From positions 434,001-498,000 of the forward strand of contig NZ_JASHKA010000001.1 of assembly GCF_030732845.1 (NCBI RefSeq): DNA of 64,000 nucleotides. The letters are read 5' to 3'. A program made the translations under genes and the position numbers. Under the pieces are notes generated by a model. It was given only the letters and a program-made list of their open reading frames with translations, was not told where the DNA came from and searched no databases. The stretch is from Roseibium sp. MMSF_3544. Lineage in GTDB: Bacteria > Pseudomonadota > Alphaproteobacteria > Rhizobiales > Stappiaceae. Position 1 is the stretch's first letter, and every line of letters starts with the position of its first letter. This document shows, piece by piece, positions 16,847 to 25,788 of the stretch.

Positions 16847-17266
16847 ATGACTGAGAATAAGGACCTGATTGCGCTGAAACGTGCTTACAAGCTCTGGGAC
16901 GAGAGCAAGGGAGAGAGCGTGGACGAATGGCTTGCGCTTGTCGACGAGAACATCAACTTTCGCTCGCTTGCCATGGCGAAGGATCCGTCTGTCGAATTTA
17001 CCGCTCCAAGGACCTGCAAGCAGGAGATGGCCCAGTATCTTGAGGGGTTGAAGGCCGATTGGTCGATGGAGCACTACACGGTTGACGACTATGTCGTGGA
17101 TGGAGACCGGATCTGCGCATTCGGTTCAACCGCCTGGACAAACAAAAACACCGGCAAGCGTATCGACACGCCAAAACTTGACTACATCAAGTTCAAGGAC
17201 GGCAAGATCGTTTTCTTTTTTGAATTTTACGATACGGCCGGGTTGATCGCGGGCGCCTGCGGTTGA
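16847..17266 (+). CDS. SnoaL-like/NTF2 family protein
   Basis: A 139-residue NTF2-fold protein. Helical start (LKRAYKLWDESKGESVDEWL), then the cone-shaped sheet (YTVDDYVVDGDRICAFGSTA, DYIKFKDGKIVFFFEFYDTA) of SnoaL-like proteins. The start at 16847 follows GGGAGG; the in-frame reading upstream lacks conservation. These proteins act as small-molecule isomerases or hydrolases, or as ligand-binding accessories. No operon partner. Confidence 0.82.
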   Translation: MTENKDLIALKRAYKLWDESKGESVDEWLALVDENINFRSLAMAKDPSVEFTAPRTCKQEMAQYLEGLKADWSMEHYTVDDYVVDGDRICAFGSTAWTNKNTGKRIDTPKLDYIKFKDGKIVFFFEFYDTAGLIAGACG

Positions 17267-17407
17267 CCTCAAGGGCGGACGTCCGAAAGCTCGTGCTGCA
17301 AGCACGCATTTCGGGCCGAACAGCCTGCAAGTGATTGATGTGCCTCGTTGTCAGTTCGAGGTCATAAGTACATTTCTGCCAGTAGTCTGGTTGCCGCTTC
17401 CGGGAAC

Positions 17408-18001
17408 TTAGCGGTCCAAAACACCGGCGAGCAGCCTGTACGTCGCGGTCTCATATGCTTTCCGGTCCTCGCCGTTGGCAATGGCAAGTGCCGCCCGGTC
17501 GAACGCCGAGGACAGGAGATCGGCGAGGGGCTCCAGCGGGACGTTTTTCAAGGCGCCTTGACCGGCTGCATGCTGAAGCCCTTCCAGCAGAGCGGCCGTG
17601 CCGGTCTCCCGGTCGATCTCGCTCATTTCGGCTGTGCCAAGAACGGCCGGTCCTTCCAGCAGCAGGATTTTTGCGCGACCGGGAACCGACATCGCTGAAA
17701 AGTAGGCTTTTGCACCCGACATGAATGCCTCAAGGGCGGCTTGGTTCGTATCGGTTTGCGAATCGATTTCGGCTGCGACCGCAGAAGCTTCGCCGCGCAC
17801 CAGTGCGCGCATGAGGTCTGCCTTGTCGCTGAAGTGATGATAAAGCGCCCCGCGAGTGACCTCTGCGGCTTTGACAATCTCCGGTGTGCCGGTTTCCGCA
17901 TATCCTTTTTCGACAAAGAGCCGTCGCGCTGCTTCCAGAAGCGCCTGCCGTGTTTCCGCCCGTCGTTCGGCTTGGGTTCGCCGTGTTTTTCCGTCTTGCA
18001 T
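17408..18001 (-). CDS. TetR/AcrR family regulator
   Basis: A 197-residue TetR-type repressor. Residues about 15-60 hold the helix-turn-helix ([38 protein letters not shown]). The C-terminal domain matches the AcrR-like group. It is divergent from the VOC protein gene. One of two operator palindromes (18002-18018) directly abuts its start codon, so autoregulation by steric block of translation-initiation-region transcription is very likely. Confidence 0.93.
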   Translation of the reverse strand: MQDGKTRRTQAERRAETRQALLEAARRLFVEKGYAETGTPEIVKAAEVTRGALYHHFSDKADLMRALVRGEASAVAAEIDSQTDTNQAALEAFMSGAKAYFSAMSVPGRAKILLLEGPAVLGTAEMSEIDRETGTAALLEGLQHAAGQGALKNVPLEPLADLLSSAFDRAALAIANGEDRKAYETATYRLLAGVLDR

Positions 18002-18047
18002 ACATGCAGCCTGTATGTTAATTGAATCTTACATACAGATTGTATGT
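18002..18047. promoter_or_regulatory. Twin TetR operators
   Basis: ACATACAGATTGTATGT at 18031-18047 is a perfect 7-bp inverted repeat with a 3-base centre. ACATGCAGCCTGTATGT at 18002-18018 is the same palindrome with one mismatch. The centres are 29 bases apart, in the gap between the TetR and VOC genes. The half-site TGTATGT resembles AcrR-type operators. Confidence 0.75.
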
Positions 18048-18113
18048 TTATTTTTTGTGTGTGTGAAGTCGCTTTGGACCCGAGACCGGGCAGCGGCCGA
18101 AAACCAGGAGAAA

Positions 18114-18551
18114 ATGATGAAGTGCTCCCAGTATTATCCGGTTCTCATGACCGATAATGTGGCCGAAACGGCGAAGTTCTATCAGGACAATCTGGACTTC
18201 AAACCGGCCTTTGAGGCGGACTGGTACGTGCATCTGCAATCACAGCAGGACGAAAAGGTCAATCTGGCGATCCTTGACAAGGGCCATGAAACGATCCCTG
18301 CAGAGGGGCGGGGCCAAAACGTTGCCGGGATGCTTCTGAATTTCGAAATCGCCGATGTCGATGCAGCCTATGAAAGGGCGAAAGCGGCCGGCTTGCCGAT
18401 CCTTCTGGCCCTGAGGGATGAACCCTTCGGTCAGCGCCATTTCATCACACGGGATCCGAATGGCGTGCTTATCGACATCATCACACCGATCCCGCCAAGC
18501 GCCGAGTTTCTGGCCCAGTATTCACCGGAAGCGGTGCCCGAAGGCCGTTAG
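18114..18551 (+). CDS. VOC/glyoxalase-bleomycin resistance family protein
   Basis: A 145-residue vicinal-oxygen-chelate protein. [20 protein letters not shown] starts the first beta-alpha-beta-beta-beta unit and [17 protein letters not shown] residues ([20 protein letters not shown]) plus [18 protein letters not shown] form the second. CCAGGAG precedes the ATG at 18114; a second ATG follows directly. The likely roles are detoxification of an electrophile or drug binding. It is controlled by the divergent TetR gene through the twin operators. Confidence 0.88.
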   Translation: MMKCSQYYPVLMTDNVAETAKFYQDNLDFKPAFEADWYVHLQSQQDEKVNLAILDKGHETIPAEGRGQNVAGMLLNFEIADVDAAYERAKAAGLPILLALRDEPFGQRHFITRDPNGVLIDIITPIPPSAEFLAQYSPEAVPEGR

Positions 18552-18642
18552 GCAAAGATGGAATAATCGGGGCTGCTTGAACCCGCAATGTTCCAGGCCA
18601 AAGCAGCTTCCCGACCGAAGGCTAGTTGGGCAAAATGCTGTT

Positions 18643-19935
18643 CTACAGATCGGCCTTGTCGTCCGCGCCCACCGCATTGTCCAGGCTTTCTTTGCTTGGT
18701 GCCGGATCAAGCGCCTGCACGTCGGCGGCACGCCAGAGCGTGAAGATAAACGTCAGCGCAATACCGAAGCTCACCAGGCCAAGGGTAAAGGGCAGATAGA
18801 TGCTGACGGACATCAGCGCGCCTCCCAAAATGGAGATGAGACCGGATCCGAGGCAGAACCAGGCAATGGTGATGCCCATGACCCAACCCTGGTGATCGTC
18901 GTCGACGCTTGCGGAAAAGAGCGCAAGAAAAGTCGGGTAGCCAAGCCCGAATGCGAGCAGCACCGGCACGACCAGCACAAAGCTCAGGACCGGGACAGGG
19001 TTGACCATGAACAGCAAAATGAAGACGGACATGATGGCAGCGGCAGCAGCAATGGTGGGGATCTTGCGATAACGCTTGCTGATGGAGGGGACCAGAACCG
19101 TGCCGCCGATCATGATGGATGCGCCAACGAGAAACAGGATCCCGCTGTTTTCGAAGGTGGTGAACTGGAACCGCTCGATCAGATAGTCCTCAATGTAGAT
19201 GAAGAAGGCGTTCAGGCCGATCTGAAAGAAAAAGAAGGCGAAGGACAGTTTCTGAACGACCGGATAGTCCTTGACCCTGTAGATCGTCAGGAACACTTCG
19301 GAGAGCCCGAAATCGATCTTCTTGCGCGCTTTTTTAACGTCAAAGAAGGACGTCACGATCAGGATCAGCGTCACCGAAACGAGCACGATGGCGGCGTAGA
19401 AGGGGAGTTTCAAGGACGCAAAGGAACCGACCACGGCGCTGTCACTCAAAAGACCGGACAGCAGCGGACCGATCATCATGCCAAGCGCGGAAGCACCGAC
19501 GATATAGCCAAGGTTCGCGCTTCTTTCCTGGTCGTTGCGGCTGATATCAATCAGGGCCGCCTGTGCAATCGGCTGATTTCCGGCGGTGAAGCCCGAGATT
19601 GCCCGGCCGACGATCAGCAGCCACAGGCTTGAGAATTCAATCGCCAGGATCGTCAGGACATAACCGGCAATTCCCCCGGCCAGGCAGATGACGATGCCCG
19701 TCTTGCGCCCGATATAGTCTGAAAGCTTGGAAATGTAGGCGGCGCCAAAAAACCAGAACAGATAAAAGGCGGCACTGACGATGCCGTAGTAAAGGTTTCG
19801 GGTGGAGCCCGACGTGTCTTTCGCAACAAAAGTCGAGGTCGGGTCGATCAAAAGCGAGTTGATGATCGGAAATATGAGCCCCTGGCCCATTAGATCGACA
19901 ATCACCACCAGCAGCAAGGCTATGCGCGCGAGCAT
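18643..19935 (-). CDS. MFS transporter
   Basis: A 430-residue major facilitator with about twelve membrane segments. AAYISKLSDYIGRKTGIVIC is the loop 2-3 motif A (SDxxGRK). GRAISGFTAGNQPIAQAALI in segments 4-5 resembles drug:H+ antiporters of the TCR/Tet group. The central loop is basic (FFDVKKARKKIDFG). A GGGGGGAAC sequence precedes the ATG at 19935. Likely a drug or metabolite exporter; substrate unknown. Confidence 0.88.
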   Translation of the reverse strand: MLARIALLLVVIVDLMGQGLIFPIINSLLIDPTSTFVAKDTSGSTRNLYYGIVSAAFYLFWFFGAAYISKLSDYIGRKTGIVICLAGGIAGYVLTILAIEFSSLWLLIVGRAISGFTAGNQPIAQAALIDISRNDQERSANLGYIVGASALGMMIGPLLSGLLSDSAVVGSFASLKLPFYAAIVLVSVTLILIVTSFFDVKKARKKIDFGLSEVFLTIYRVKDYPVVQKLSFAFFFFQIGLNAFFIYIEDYLIERFQFTTFENSGILFLVGASIMIGGTVLVPSISKRYRKIPTIAAAAAIMSVFILLFMVNPVPVLSFVLVVPVLLAFGLGYPTFLALFSASVDDDHQGWVMGITIAWFCLGSGLISILGGALMSVSIYLPFTLGLVSFGIALTFIFTLWRAADVQALDPAPSKESLDNAVGADDKADL

Positions 19936-20000
19936 GTTCCCCCCAAGAACGGTCTCGACCTGTCTCGGGGAAGGATGTTCGCAGGTCGGCCGCGAAAAAT

Positions 20001-20495
20001 CTAGGAGGCGACCCTCGGGCAGGAACTGTTCTGCTCGGCGCGGGATTTCAAACCCTGCAGGCTCTGCATCGTGTTCGGGTTGCCTGGCAGCACGAAGCTT
20101 TGTTCAAGAGCAGTGCGCACGTTGTTGATGACGGCCAGATCCTGAACCGCAAGTGTCTGGCACTGCGACCCGGTAAAGCGCACGCGGATACGGATCACCC
20201 GGTCACCATTGTCGGAGGGACCGAATTCGGAATCGAGCGCCGGGTTCTCACCGGCCATCGGGCGTTCCAGAACCACCATGTTGGGTTGGTTCTGAAGCAC
20301 CGACGTGCCGCGCTCCTGTGCGCTTGAAACCAGGGCGGACCGGACTGTCGTCGGATCTGCGGCAATGTTTACGCTCTGGGCTCCGGCAGGCACGGAAAGG
20401 GCCGGTTGGTTGCCAAGCGAGGCCGACTGGTTTGAGCTGGACTGGCACGCTGCGAGCGTGAAGGCGCAAAGGCTGAGGAGTACGATCTGTCGCAT
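20001..20495 (-). CDS. Small hypothetical lipoprotein
   Basis: A 164-residue protein with a lipoprotein signal (MRQIVLLSLCAFTLAACQSS, lipobox LAAC). The mature part is Ser/Asn/Gln-rich at first, then has a short fold (TVRSALVSSAQERGTSVLQN, RIRVRFTGSQCQTLAVQDLA) and a tail with one Cys (Cys residues could pair). I do not recognise the family. It lies 143 bases after the coiled-coil gene on the same strand and may be the last member of that unit. Confidence 0.75.
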   Translation of the reverse strand: MRQIVLLSLCAFTLAACQSSSNQSASLGNQPALSVPAGAQSVNIAADPTTVRSALVSSAQERGTSVLQNQPNMVVLERPMAGENPALDSEFGPSDNGDRVIRIRVRFTGSQCQTLAVQDLAVINNVRTALEQSFVLPGNPNTMQSLQGLKSRAEQNSSCPRVAS

Positions 20496-20638
20496 GGTGA
20501 GGTCCGAATTTCAAAAAGCCTGTTTCAGATGCCGGTGTTAACCCTGTTTTAGTCCATGAACTGCCCGATAGACAACAAAACTGCGTTAACTTTACGCTTC
20601 GTCACCCGATTTCCTGAGGGTATGTCCCGGTCCTGAGC

Positions 20639-22090
20639 CTAGAACTGGTCGCCCGTCTTGAAGCCGCCGCCGCCGAAACCTCCACCGGTTTTGAAGCCGC
20701 CACCGCCGAACTGACCGCCGCGGCCGGAGCGCCGTCTGCCGCCACCGAAACCGCCCATCGATTTGGGCAAGCCCGTCCCGTTCGGGAAGGCGACCTTGCG
20801 TCCGCGCGGTTTTCGGCGTTTGTGAGAGCGTTCTGCCCGCGCCCAGTAGTCGGCCCCGGAGATGGCTCCCTTGACGAGTTCACCAAGAAGGACGGTGGTG
20901 AGCTTGTCATCGGAAAACGTGCTGTCCCAACTTCCATAACCCTTGGAGCGGAACCGCTTGATCACATCTGCGAGTTCGCCCCTGCGGCGGCTGATATCCC
21001 GTTGCAGTTCGCGGTCCTGACGGATTTCCCGCGCGACCTGTTCGACCCGATCCCTGAAGTCCTCAATCCGCTGCACGATCTTTTCGTCTTCCGGCGAGGG
21101 TGTATCGACGGCAGCGCGCCAGAGATCGTTCAGGTCATCGGCCTTCAAAGAGACGGAGAGGTGCTCTTCAGCCTTTTGGAAATCGGCATCCTCGCCACTG
21201 GAAAACTCTGCCAGCGCGTTGGAAAGCGTATCCACCTGGCGATCCAGCTTTTCCAGATTGGTATCGATCTCATCGATCTCGCTTGAATAGGTCTCGATCG
21301 AGCCAACCAGGTCGCTGCCGGCCGCATCCGTCATGGCATTACGGCTGAATTCGGCGAGTTTTTCCTCTTCCTCCTCCGCAATCTCGGCGCACCGCTCGGC
21401 GTGCCGCGCCATGCGCTCGGGTATGCCGGTCAGCATTGCATAGTTTGCTCTGGCACCTTCGTAGCGGATCAGCCCGGCAACCCAGCGGTCGAGGCTTCTT
21501 GTCAGCCCCCGATGATCATAGTCAGGTGTTCCGTAGCCGCGCTGCCACAAATAAATAAAGAGGGGATCGGCTTCATACGCTTTGCCCTTGTCCTGCCGGT
21601 CCTGTTCGGACGTGCCGGCCTTGTCTGCAGCGGCATCTGCCGTGGCAATGGCGCGCTCGGTCTTTTCGCGCTGCGCGAGATAGGCGTCGTCGTTTTCCAG
21701 ACGGCCATCGACCGCTTCCATCAGCTCATCCATCTGGTTTTCTGCAGCATCGCGCGCTGCATCGAGCTCATGGCGTTTCTTTTGCTGCTGGCCGCGGTCG
21801 GTCTCAAGCTGGCGCAGTTGCTCGGTCAGGACCTTGTAGTCATCATTACGCTTGTCGAGCAGCCGCCTTGCTTCGCGTGCCGCGCTGTCCAGCCGCGTGT
21901 TCAGCGTTCCGGCCGCGTCGGTATCGAGCCGAAATCGTGCCAGATCCCGGTAGGCTTCGCTCTGCCGTTCCTGAAGATCGGTCAGGGCTCTCGTCGAGCG
22001 TTCGATCCGTTTGCTGAGTTCGGCCTCTTCGCGTTTGAGATCGGCGAGGGACTGTTCAATCGTGCCAATGGTTTGCCGTCCGGTCAGCAT
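20639..22090 (-). CDS. Long coiled-coil protein with Gly/Arg/Phe-rich tail
   Basis: A 483-residue hypothetical. Residues about 10-135 are strongly heptad-like and charged (SLADLKREEAELSKRIERST, KRHELDAARDAAENQMDELM). A central globular part (about 155-225) has PLFIYLWQRGYGTPDYDHRG. A second coiled coil spans about 225-385, followed by a basic patch (HKRRKPRGRK). The tail has repeats of GGFGGG, GGGGFKTG and GGRRRSGRGG, resembling low-complexity phase-separating or RNA-binding tails. GGAGG precedes the ATG. It has no signal peptide and probably acts in the cytoplasm with the two upstream genes. I do not know a function. Confidence 0.82.
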   Translation of the reverse strand: MLTGRQTIGTIEQSLADLKREEAELSKRIERSTRALTDLQERQSEAYRDLARFRLDTDAAGTLNTRLDSAAREARRLLDKRNDDYKVLTEQLRQLETDRGQQQKKRHELDAARDAAENQMDELMEAVDGRLENDDAYLAQREKTERAIATADAAADKAGTSEQDRQDKGKAYEADPLFIYLWQRGYGTPDYDHRGLTRSLDRWVAGLIRYEGARANYAMLTGIPERMARHAERCAEIAEEEEEKLAEFSRNAMTDAAGSDLVGSIETYSSEIDEIDTNLEKLDRQVDTLSNALAEFSSGEDADFQKAEEHLSVSLKADDLNDLWRAAVDTPSPEDEKIVQRIEDFRDRVEQVAREIRQDRELQRDISRRRGELADVIKRFRSKGYGSWDSTFSDDKLTTVLLGELVKGAISGADYWARAERSHKRRKPRGRKVAFPNGTGLPKSMGGFGGGRRRSGRGGQFGGGGFKTGGGFGGGGFKTGDQF

Positions 22091-22127
22091 GAGGTGACCT
22101 CCGGAACAGCGGACGGATTGGTGTCAG

Positions 22128-23063
22128 CTACCATGTCGTAATCGCTCCGTCCTGGACGCCGCTGCGCCATTTGATGTCGAGTTCGCCGCGACGCTTTTCA
22201 CCAAGAACGCCCTTTTGAACGATACCATCCTCCATCTTGTCACGGCGGACCGCGTCAAAGATGGGCTCCGAGACCCGTTGCCCCCATTTTTCAACGCTTT
22301 CGGTCCGGCCCGTCTCTTCCGAAACTATGTCGCGTTTCAGGACGTTACCATCCTGATCGATTGCCTCCACGACGATGTAAAAGTTCTCGCTGCTGGTGTT
22401 TGCATCCGGAATGCGCGTCAGGCCGGTCGGCTCACCTTCCCGCGAGATGATCCGGACTTCGAACACCTGCTGGAGCTGGCCTGCAAGAACGCGAAGATCG
22501 ATCTCCGCCTTGAAGGCTGCCTCGTTGTTGCCGTCCTGAAGTGCAAGGCGGCCGTCGTCGGCCAGGGTTTGGGCTGAAGCCTCGATGCCGGCATCGTCGG
22601 TGAGGGTTCCGATACGTTCCACGAGTTCCGAATAGGTCGCAGGCAGGGCTTCCAGGCGAGCGGTCAGGTCCGCAGCAGCGCGCTGTTCGGGCAGGGCGAC
22701 CAGGAAATACCAGGCGGCAACCACGACGATCAGGACCGCAGCAGCTCCGGCAAGCCATTTCGACCAGGTGCCGCGGGAAATATAGACCATTGCCAGCGTG
22801 CGCTGAAATCCGGTGTTCGGCGGCGAATAGACGAAACGGTCCCGCTTGAGATCCTCAACACCCGCTATCAGGATGTGGTCGGGCACCTCGATGCCCTGCG
22901 AGGCGTAAACCTGGCGGAGCCGCTCCACCATTGCGGCATCGCGCTCGTCCGCTTTCAGTTCTCTGGCGACCTGGCCTTCTTCGTGACGCAGCGTGTCGAC
23001 CACGTCCATGGCCATCATGAGATCATCGAGCGGGGCGTCGGATTTGTCAGCCGTTCGAGCCAT
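22128..23063 (-). CDS. Single-pass membrane protein, DUF6384-like
   Basis: A 311-residue protein. The N-terminal ~95 residues are soluble and charged (LDDLMMAMDVVDTLRHEEGQ, VYASQGIEVPDHILIAGVED). One membrane segment follows (KWLAGAAAVLIVVVAAWYFL, about residues 105-125). The C-terminal ~185 residues, predicted periplasmic, contain a helical stretch and a beta-rich domain (FEVRIISREGEPTGLTRIPD, NFYIVVEAIDQDGNV). The name DUF6384 is my best recollection, not a firm match. The ATG at 23063 is favoured over an upstream TTG. It starts 63 bases after the gene upstream and is 37 bases from the next. Confidence 0.75.
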   Translation of the reverse strand: MARTADKSDAPLDDLMMAMDVVDTLRHEEGQVARELKADERDAAMVERLRQVYASQGIEVPDHILIAGVEDLKRDRFVYSPPNTGFQRTLAMVYISRGTWSKWLAGAAAVLIVVVAAWYFLVALPEQRAAADLTARLEALPATYSELVERIGTLTDDAGIEASAQTLADDGRLALQDGNNEAAFKAEIDLRVLAGQLQQVFEVRIISREGEPTGLTRIPDANTSSENFYIVVEAIDQDGNVLKRDIVSEETGRTESVEKWGQRVSEPIFDAVRRDKMEDGIVQKGVLGEKRRGELDIKWRSGVQDGAITTW

Positions 23064-23126
23064 CAATACCTGTCTTTTCAATTTGCACGGGCCGGCACTT
23101 TACCGGCCCGCTTCATTTTTTGTGGA

Positions 23127-24329
23127 TCAGAGGCCCTGACCTTGCGCGGTCAGCTTCGCCAGCCGGCGCTTGCCGTCTTCGACCGCGTTCCGGATTTCCT
23201 CGGAGTTTTTGGTCGACATGTCCCGCATTTCGGAGATGATTTCACGGGACTGGACCTGGAAGTTGACGACGGAGTCGACAAGCTTCTTGACGGAGGCTGC
23301 AGCAACTGTCGGCCCGTAACCTGCCTTCAACGCCTCTTTTTGAACCGCATCACCGATTTCGGCCAGGGTTTCCAGGCTCTTGTTGATGCCTTCCTTCATG
23401 GCGTTCAGCGTTTCGGTGGACTCGTGCAGACCCTGCAGGCCTGTAAAGGAGGCATTCAGCGCGGTCAGCACCGATTCATTTGTCGAGAAGAAACTGACCG
23501 ACTGTGCGTAGACACGTTCCTTGGCATTGGTGGTCTGCACCAGGCGCGCCATGATCACTTCAGACGTGTTGTAACCGACGGTCAGGTTGTCCGAGAGGTC
23601 CTTGGCGATCTGATAGCGCTTTTCCTCGTCCTGCATCTCGCGCATTCTCTCATCGCGCGAAAGCTCCAGGCGGGCCTTTTGTGCCGGGTCATCGCCCGCA
23701 TAGGCCTCAACGTCGCTCGAGGCGGTTTCAAGGGCGAGTTTCTTCCCGTTCAGTCTTTCCGTTGCCATGTTCAGCAGTTCGAGCGCCGTGACTTCCGCCT
23801 GTTTGAGGGCGCCGCGGAAGTCGCGATAGGCTTCCAGGATGGTTTGTTCGCGTTCGATCTGATCCTTGGTAGCATGGGCAACCTCCTTGTAGGTTCCCCT
23901 GATATCCTGGAACCGGTCGGAGATGGTGCCGCGCCGCATGTCGCGCCATTTGTTGGAGAGGTTTTCCGTAAAAGATATCTTTCCGTCGGCGAGCTGGTCG
24001 ACAAGTGTCTTGGCATCGTCGCGGATGGAGTTGAACGCGTTCGTGATTTCCTCGTAGCGCTCGCCGATATCCATTTGCTGGACCTGCGTGCGGACAACTT
24101 CGTTGAAATTGGACGCCTGGCTGAGCGTGCGCGAGATCACCAGAACCTTGTCCGGCGACAGGTCGGAAATCTGTTCCAGAAGGGCGTTGATAGGCGCGTC
24201 CTGCTCCGATTCCGGCGTAATCCCTATATCGCGCAATGTCGACAGCGCGCGGTCGAGATACTGAAGCGGTGAAAAGCTGCCCGCAGGCGCTGCATTTTCC
24301 GTGGTTTCTGGCGTTGACGCGTCTGTCAT
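23127..24329 (-). CDS. Coiled-coil protein, possibly TelA-related
   Basis: A 400-residue helical protein. The N-terminus is disordered (Thr/Pro/Ala-rich), then comes a helical bundle with TLSQASNFNEVVRTQVQQMD and long helices with heptads around KQAEVTALELLNMATERLNG. The distal part (SVSFFSTNESVLTALNASFT, LVDSVVNFQVQSREIISEMR) recalls toxic-anion-resistance (TelA) proteins but the match is weak. GAGGAGG directly precedes the ATG. It is the first gene of the four-gene unit and has a 415-base promoter region. Confidence 0.7.
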   Translation of the reverse strand: MTDASTPETTENAAPAGSFSPLQYLDRALSTLRDIGITPESEQDAPINALLEQISDLSPDKVLVISRTLSQASNFNEVVRTQVQQMDIGERYEEITNAFNSIRDDAKTLVDQLADGKISFTENLSNKWRDMRRGTISDRFQDIRGTYKEVAHATKDQIEREQTILEAYRDFRGALKQAEVTALELLNMATERLNGKKLALETASSDVEAYAGDDPAQKARLELSRDERMREMQDEEKRYQIAKDLSDNLTVGYNTSEVIMARLVQTTNAKERVYAQSVSFFSTNESVLTALNASFTGLQGLHESTETLNAMKEGINKSLETLAEIGDAVQKEALKAGYGPTVAAASVKKLVDSVVNFQVQSREIISEMRDMSTKNSEEIRNAVEDGKRRLAKLTAQGQGL

Positions 24330-24744
24330 GTCCGACCTCCTCTGCGAAACGGCCCTGTTCTTGATATCAACCTGTGTGATCAGGCCGCCCCGTCATTCCA
24401 TTCACAAATTTGTGCCGCAAGTAAGGGCAGGCTAACGCCGCTCTGTCAACGGCTTACGGTAATTTGGCGAACGCGCTCCTGGTCCTTGGCGCGGACTTAC
24501 CAAACTCCGGATAAGCCTTAAGCTTGCTTTGCGACAAATTTGTTTCGCTGCCGCAATTCAGCGTTTCAGGCTTTTGAAAAATTCGCGCAACTGACGTGGC
24601 TCCGGCCAGTCGCCGTTTCGAAATGGCTGTTTTTCGTGGGCAAGATCCCGATTGCCCGAAGATCGCAGGCGATCGGACACAAAACCGTGCTGATATCAGG
24701 ACGTCGAGCCGGCATCGACATCGTGCGGACCGACGAGGGAGTAA
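24330..24744. other. 415-base gap upstream of the coiled-coil operon
   Basis: No credible gene. An open frame at 24540-24866 has no ribosome binding site and lacks domain signals. This region should hold the promoter for the reverse-strand operon starting at 24329; no clear -35/-10 could be assigned. Confidence 0.4.
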
Positions 24745-25677
24745 TCAGACGAGTGCGGCCGCGATTTTTGCCGCAAGGCGGGCGTTGTTGCGCACCAGGG
24801 CGATATTGGTTTCAAGGCTGCGCCCGTCGGTCAGCTCCAGAATGGCTCCCAGCACATAGGGGGTGACGTCCTTGCCCCGGATGTTCTGCGCCTCGGCTTT
24901 CCTGATCGCCGTATCGATATAACCCGACATCTCCTGGCGCGGGATCTCCATCGCTTCGGGAACCGGGTTGGCGATCAGAACGCCGCCATGATCCGGAAAC
25001 TTCTCCCGCGTCTTCAAGAGCGCTCCGATTTCGGCTGCTGTGTTGAGAGAATATGGGGCTTTCAAACCACTGTTGCGCGACCAGAAGGCGGGAAGCTCGT
25101 CTGTTCCGAAGGCAATGACGGGCACGCCCTTTGTTTCAAGGACTTCCAGTGTCTTTGGAATATCGAGCAGCGCCTTTGCGCCTGCAGAAACAACGCAGAC
25201 CGGTGTGCGAGCCAGCTCGTCAAGGTCTGCGGAGACGTCGAACGTCTCTTCCGCTCCCTTGTGAACGCCGCCAATGCCGCCGGTCGCGAAGACTTTCACC
25301 CCGGCCAGATGCGCGGCCATCATCGTTGCGGCGACGGTCGTCGCTCCGTAGAGCTTGGCTGAGAGCGCGAAAGTCAGATCCGCGCGCGAACACTTCATGA
25401 CATCTTTGGCCTGCGCAAGCCGGTCGAGGTCATCATCGTTCAGGCCGACATGGATCTTGCCGTCCATGATTGCGATTGTCGCGGGCACGGCGCCTTCGGT
25501 CCGAATGTCCGCTTCCACCTGCCGTGCGGTTTCGACGTTTCGCGGAAACGGCATGCCGTGGGTGATGATCGTCGATTCCAGCGCTACCACCGGCTTGCCT
25601 GTGCCAAGCGCGTCGCGGACCTCTTCATTATAGGCGATGAGATCTTGGAGGGCGGTCGCGTCGGCAGAATGTGTCAC
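24745..25677 (-). CDS. psuG: Pseudouridine-5'-phosphate glycosidase
   Basis: A 310-residue PsuG. It splits pseudouridine 5'-phosphate into uracil and ribose 5-phosphate. KPVVALESTIITHGMPFPRN (residues about 30-49) is the family hallmark. ATGGIGGVHKGAEETFDVSA and SLNTAAEIGALLKT follow, and ENIRGKD-like NIRGKDVTPYVLGAILELT ends it. The GTG at 25677 is chosen because it leaves about 29 residues before KPVVALEST, as in the family, and AAAAAGG lies nine bases before; a longer reading to 25767 is possible. It follows the kinase gene psuK on the same strand, giving the complete two-step pseudouridine degradation pathway. Confidence 0.94.
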   Translation of the reverse strand: MTHSADATALQDLIAYNEEVRDALGTGKPVVALESTIITHGMPFPRNVETARQVEADIRTEGAVPATIAIMDGKIHVGLNDDDLDRLAQAKDVMKCSRADLTFALSAKLYGATTVAATMMAAHLAGVKVFATGGIGGVHKGAEETFDVSADLDELARTPVCVVSAGAKALLDIPKTLEVLETKGVPVIAFGTDELPAFWSRNSGLKAPYSLNTAAEIGALLKTREKFPDHGGVLIANPVPEAMEIPRQEMSGYIDTAIRKAEAQNIRGKDVTPYVLGAILELTDGRSLETNIALVRNNARLAAKIAAALV

Positions 25678-25788
25678 GTGGTCAGGCCTTTTTCTTGCGG
25701 CTGTCACCGAATTCAGGATCGGCGCTTTTGTCGGCGTCCTTATAGGGGCATGGCGGAAGTGCGCCAAGATTTCAATTTGTCCATCTGG

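Noticed and set aside
18418..19632. 404-codon open frame opposite the MFS gene
   Set aside because: Antisense shadow with unusually polar composition; the reverse-strand transporter is clear.
24540..24866. Possible 108-codon gene upstream of the coiled-coil operon
   Set aside because: No ribosome binding site, overlaps the psuG 3' end on the other strand, and shows no domain.
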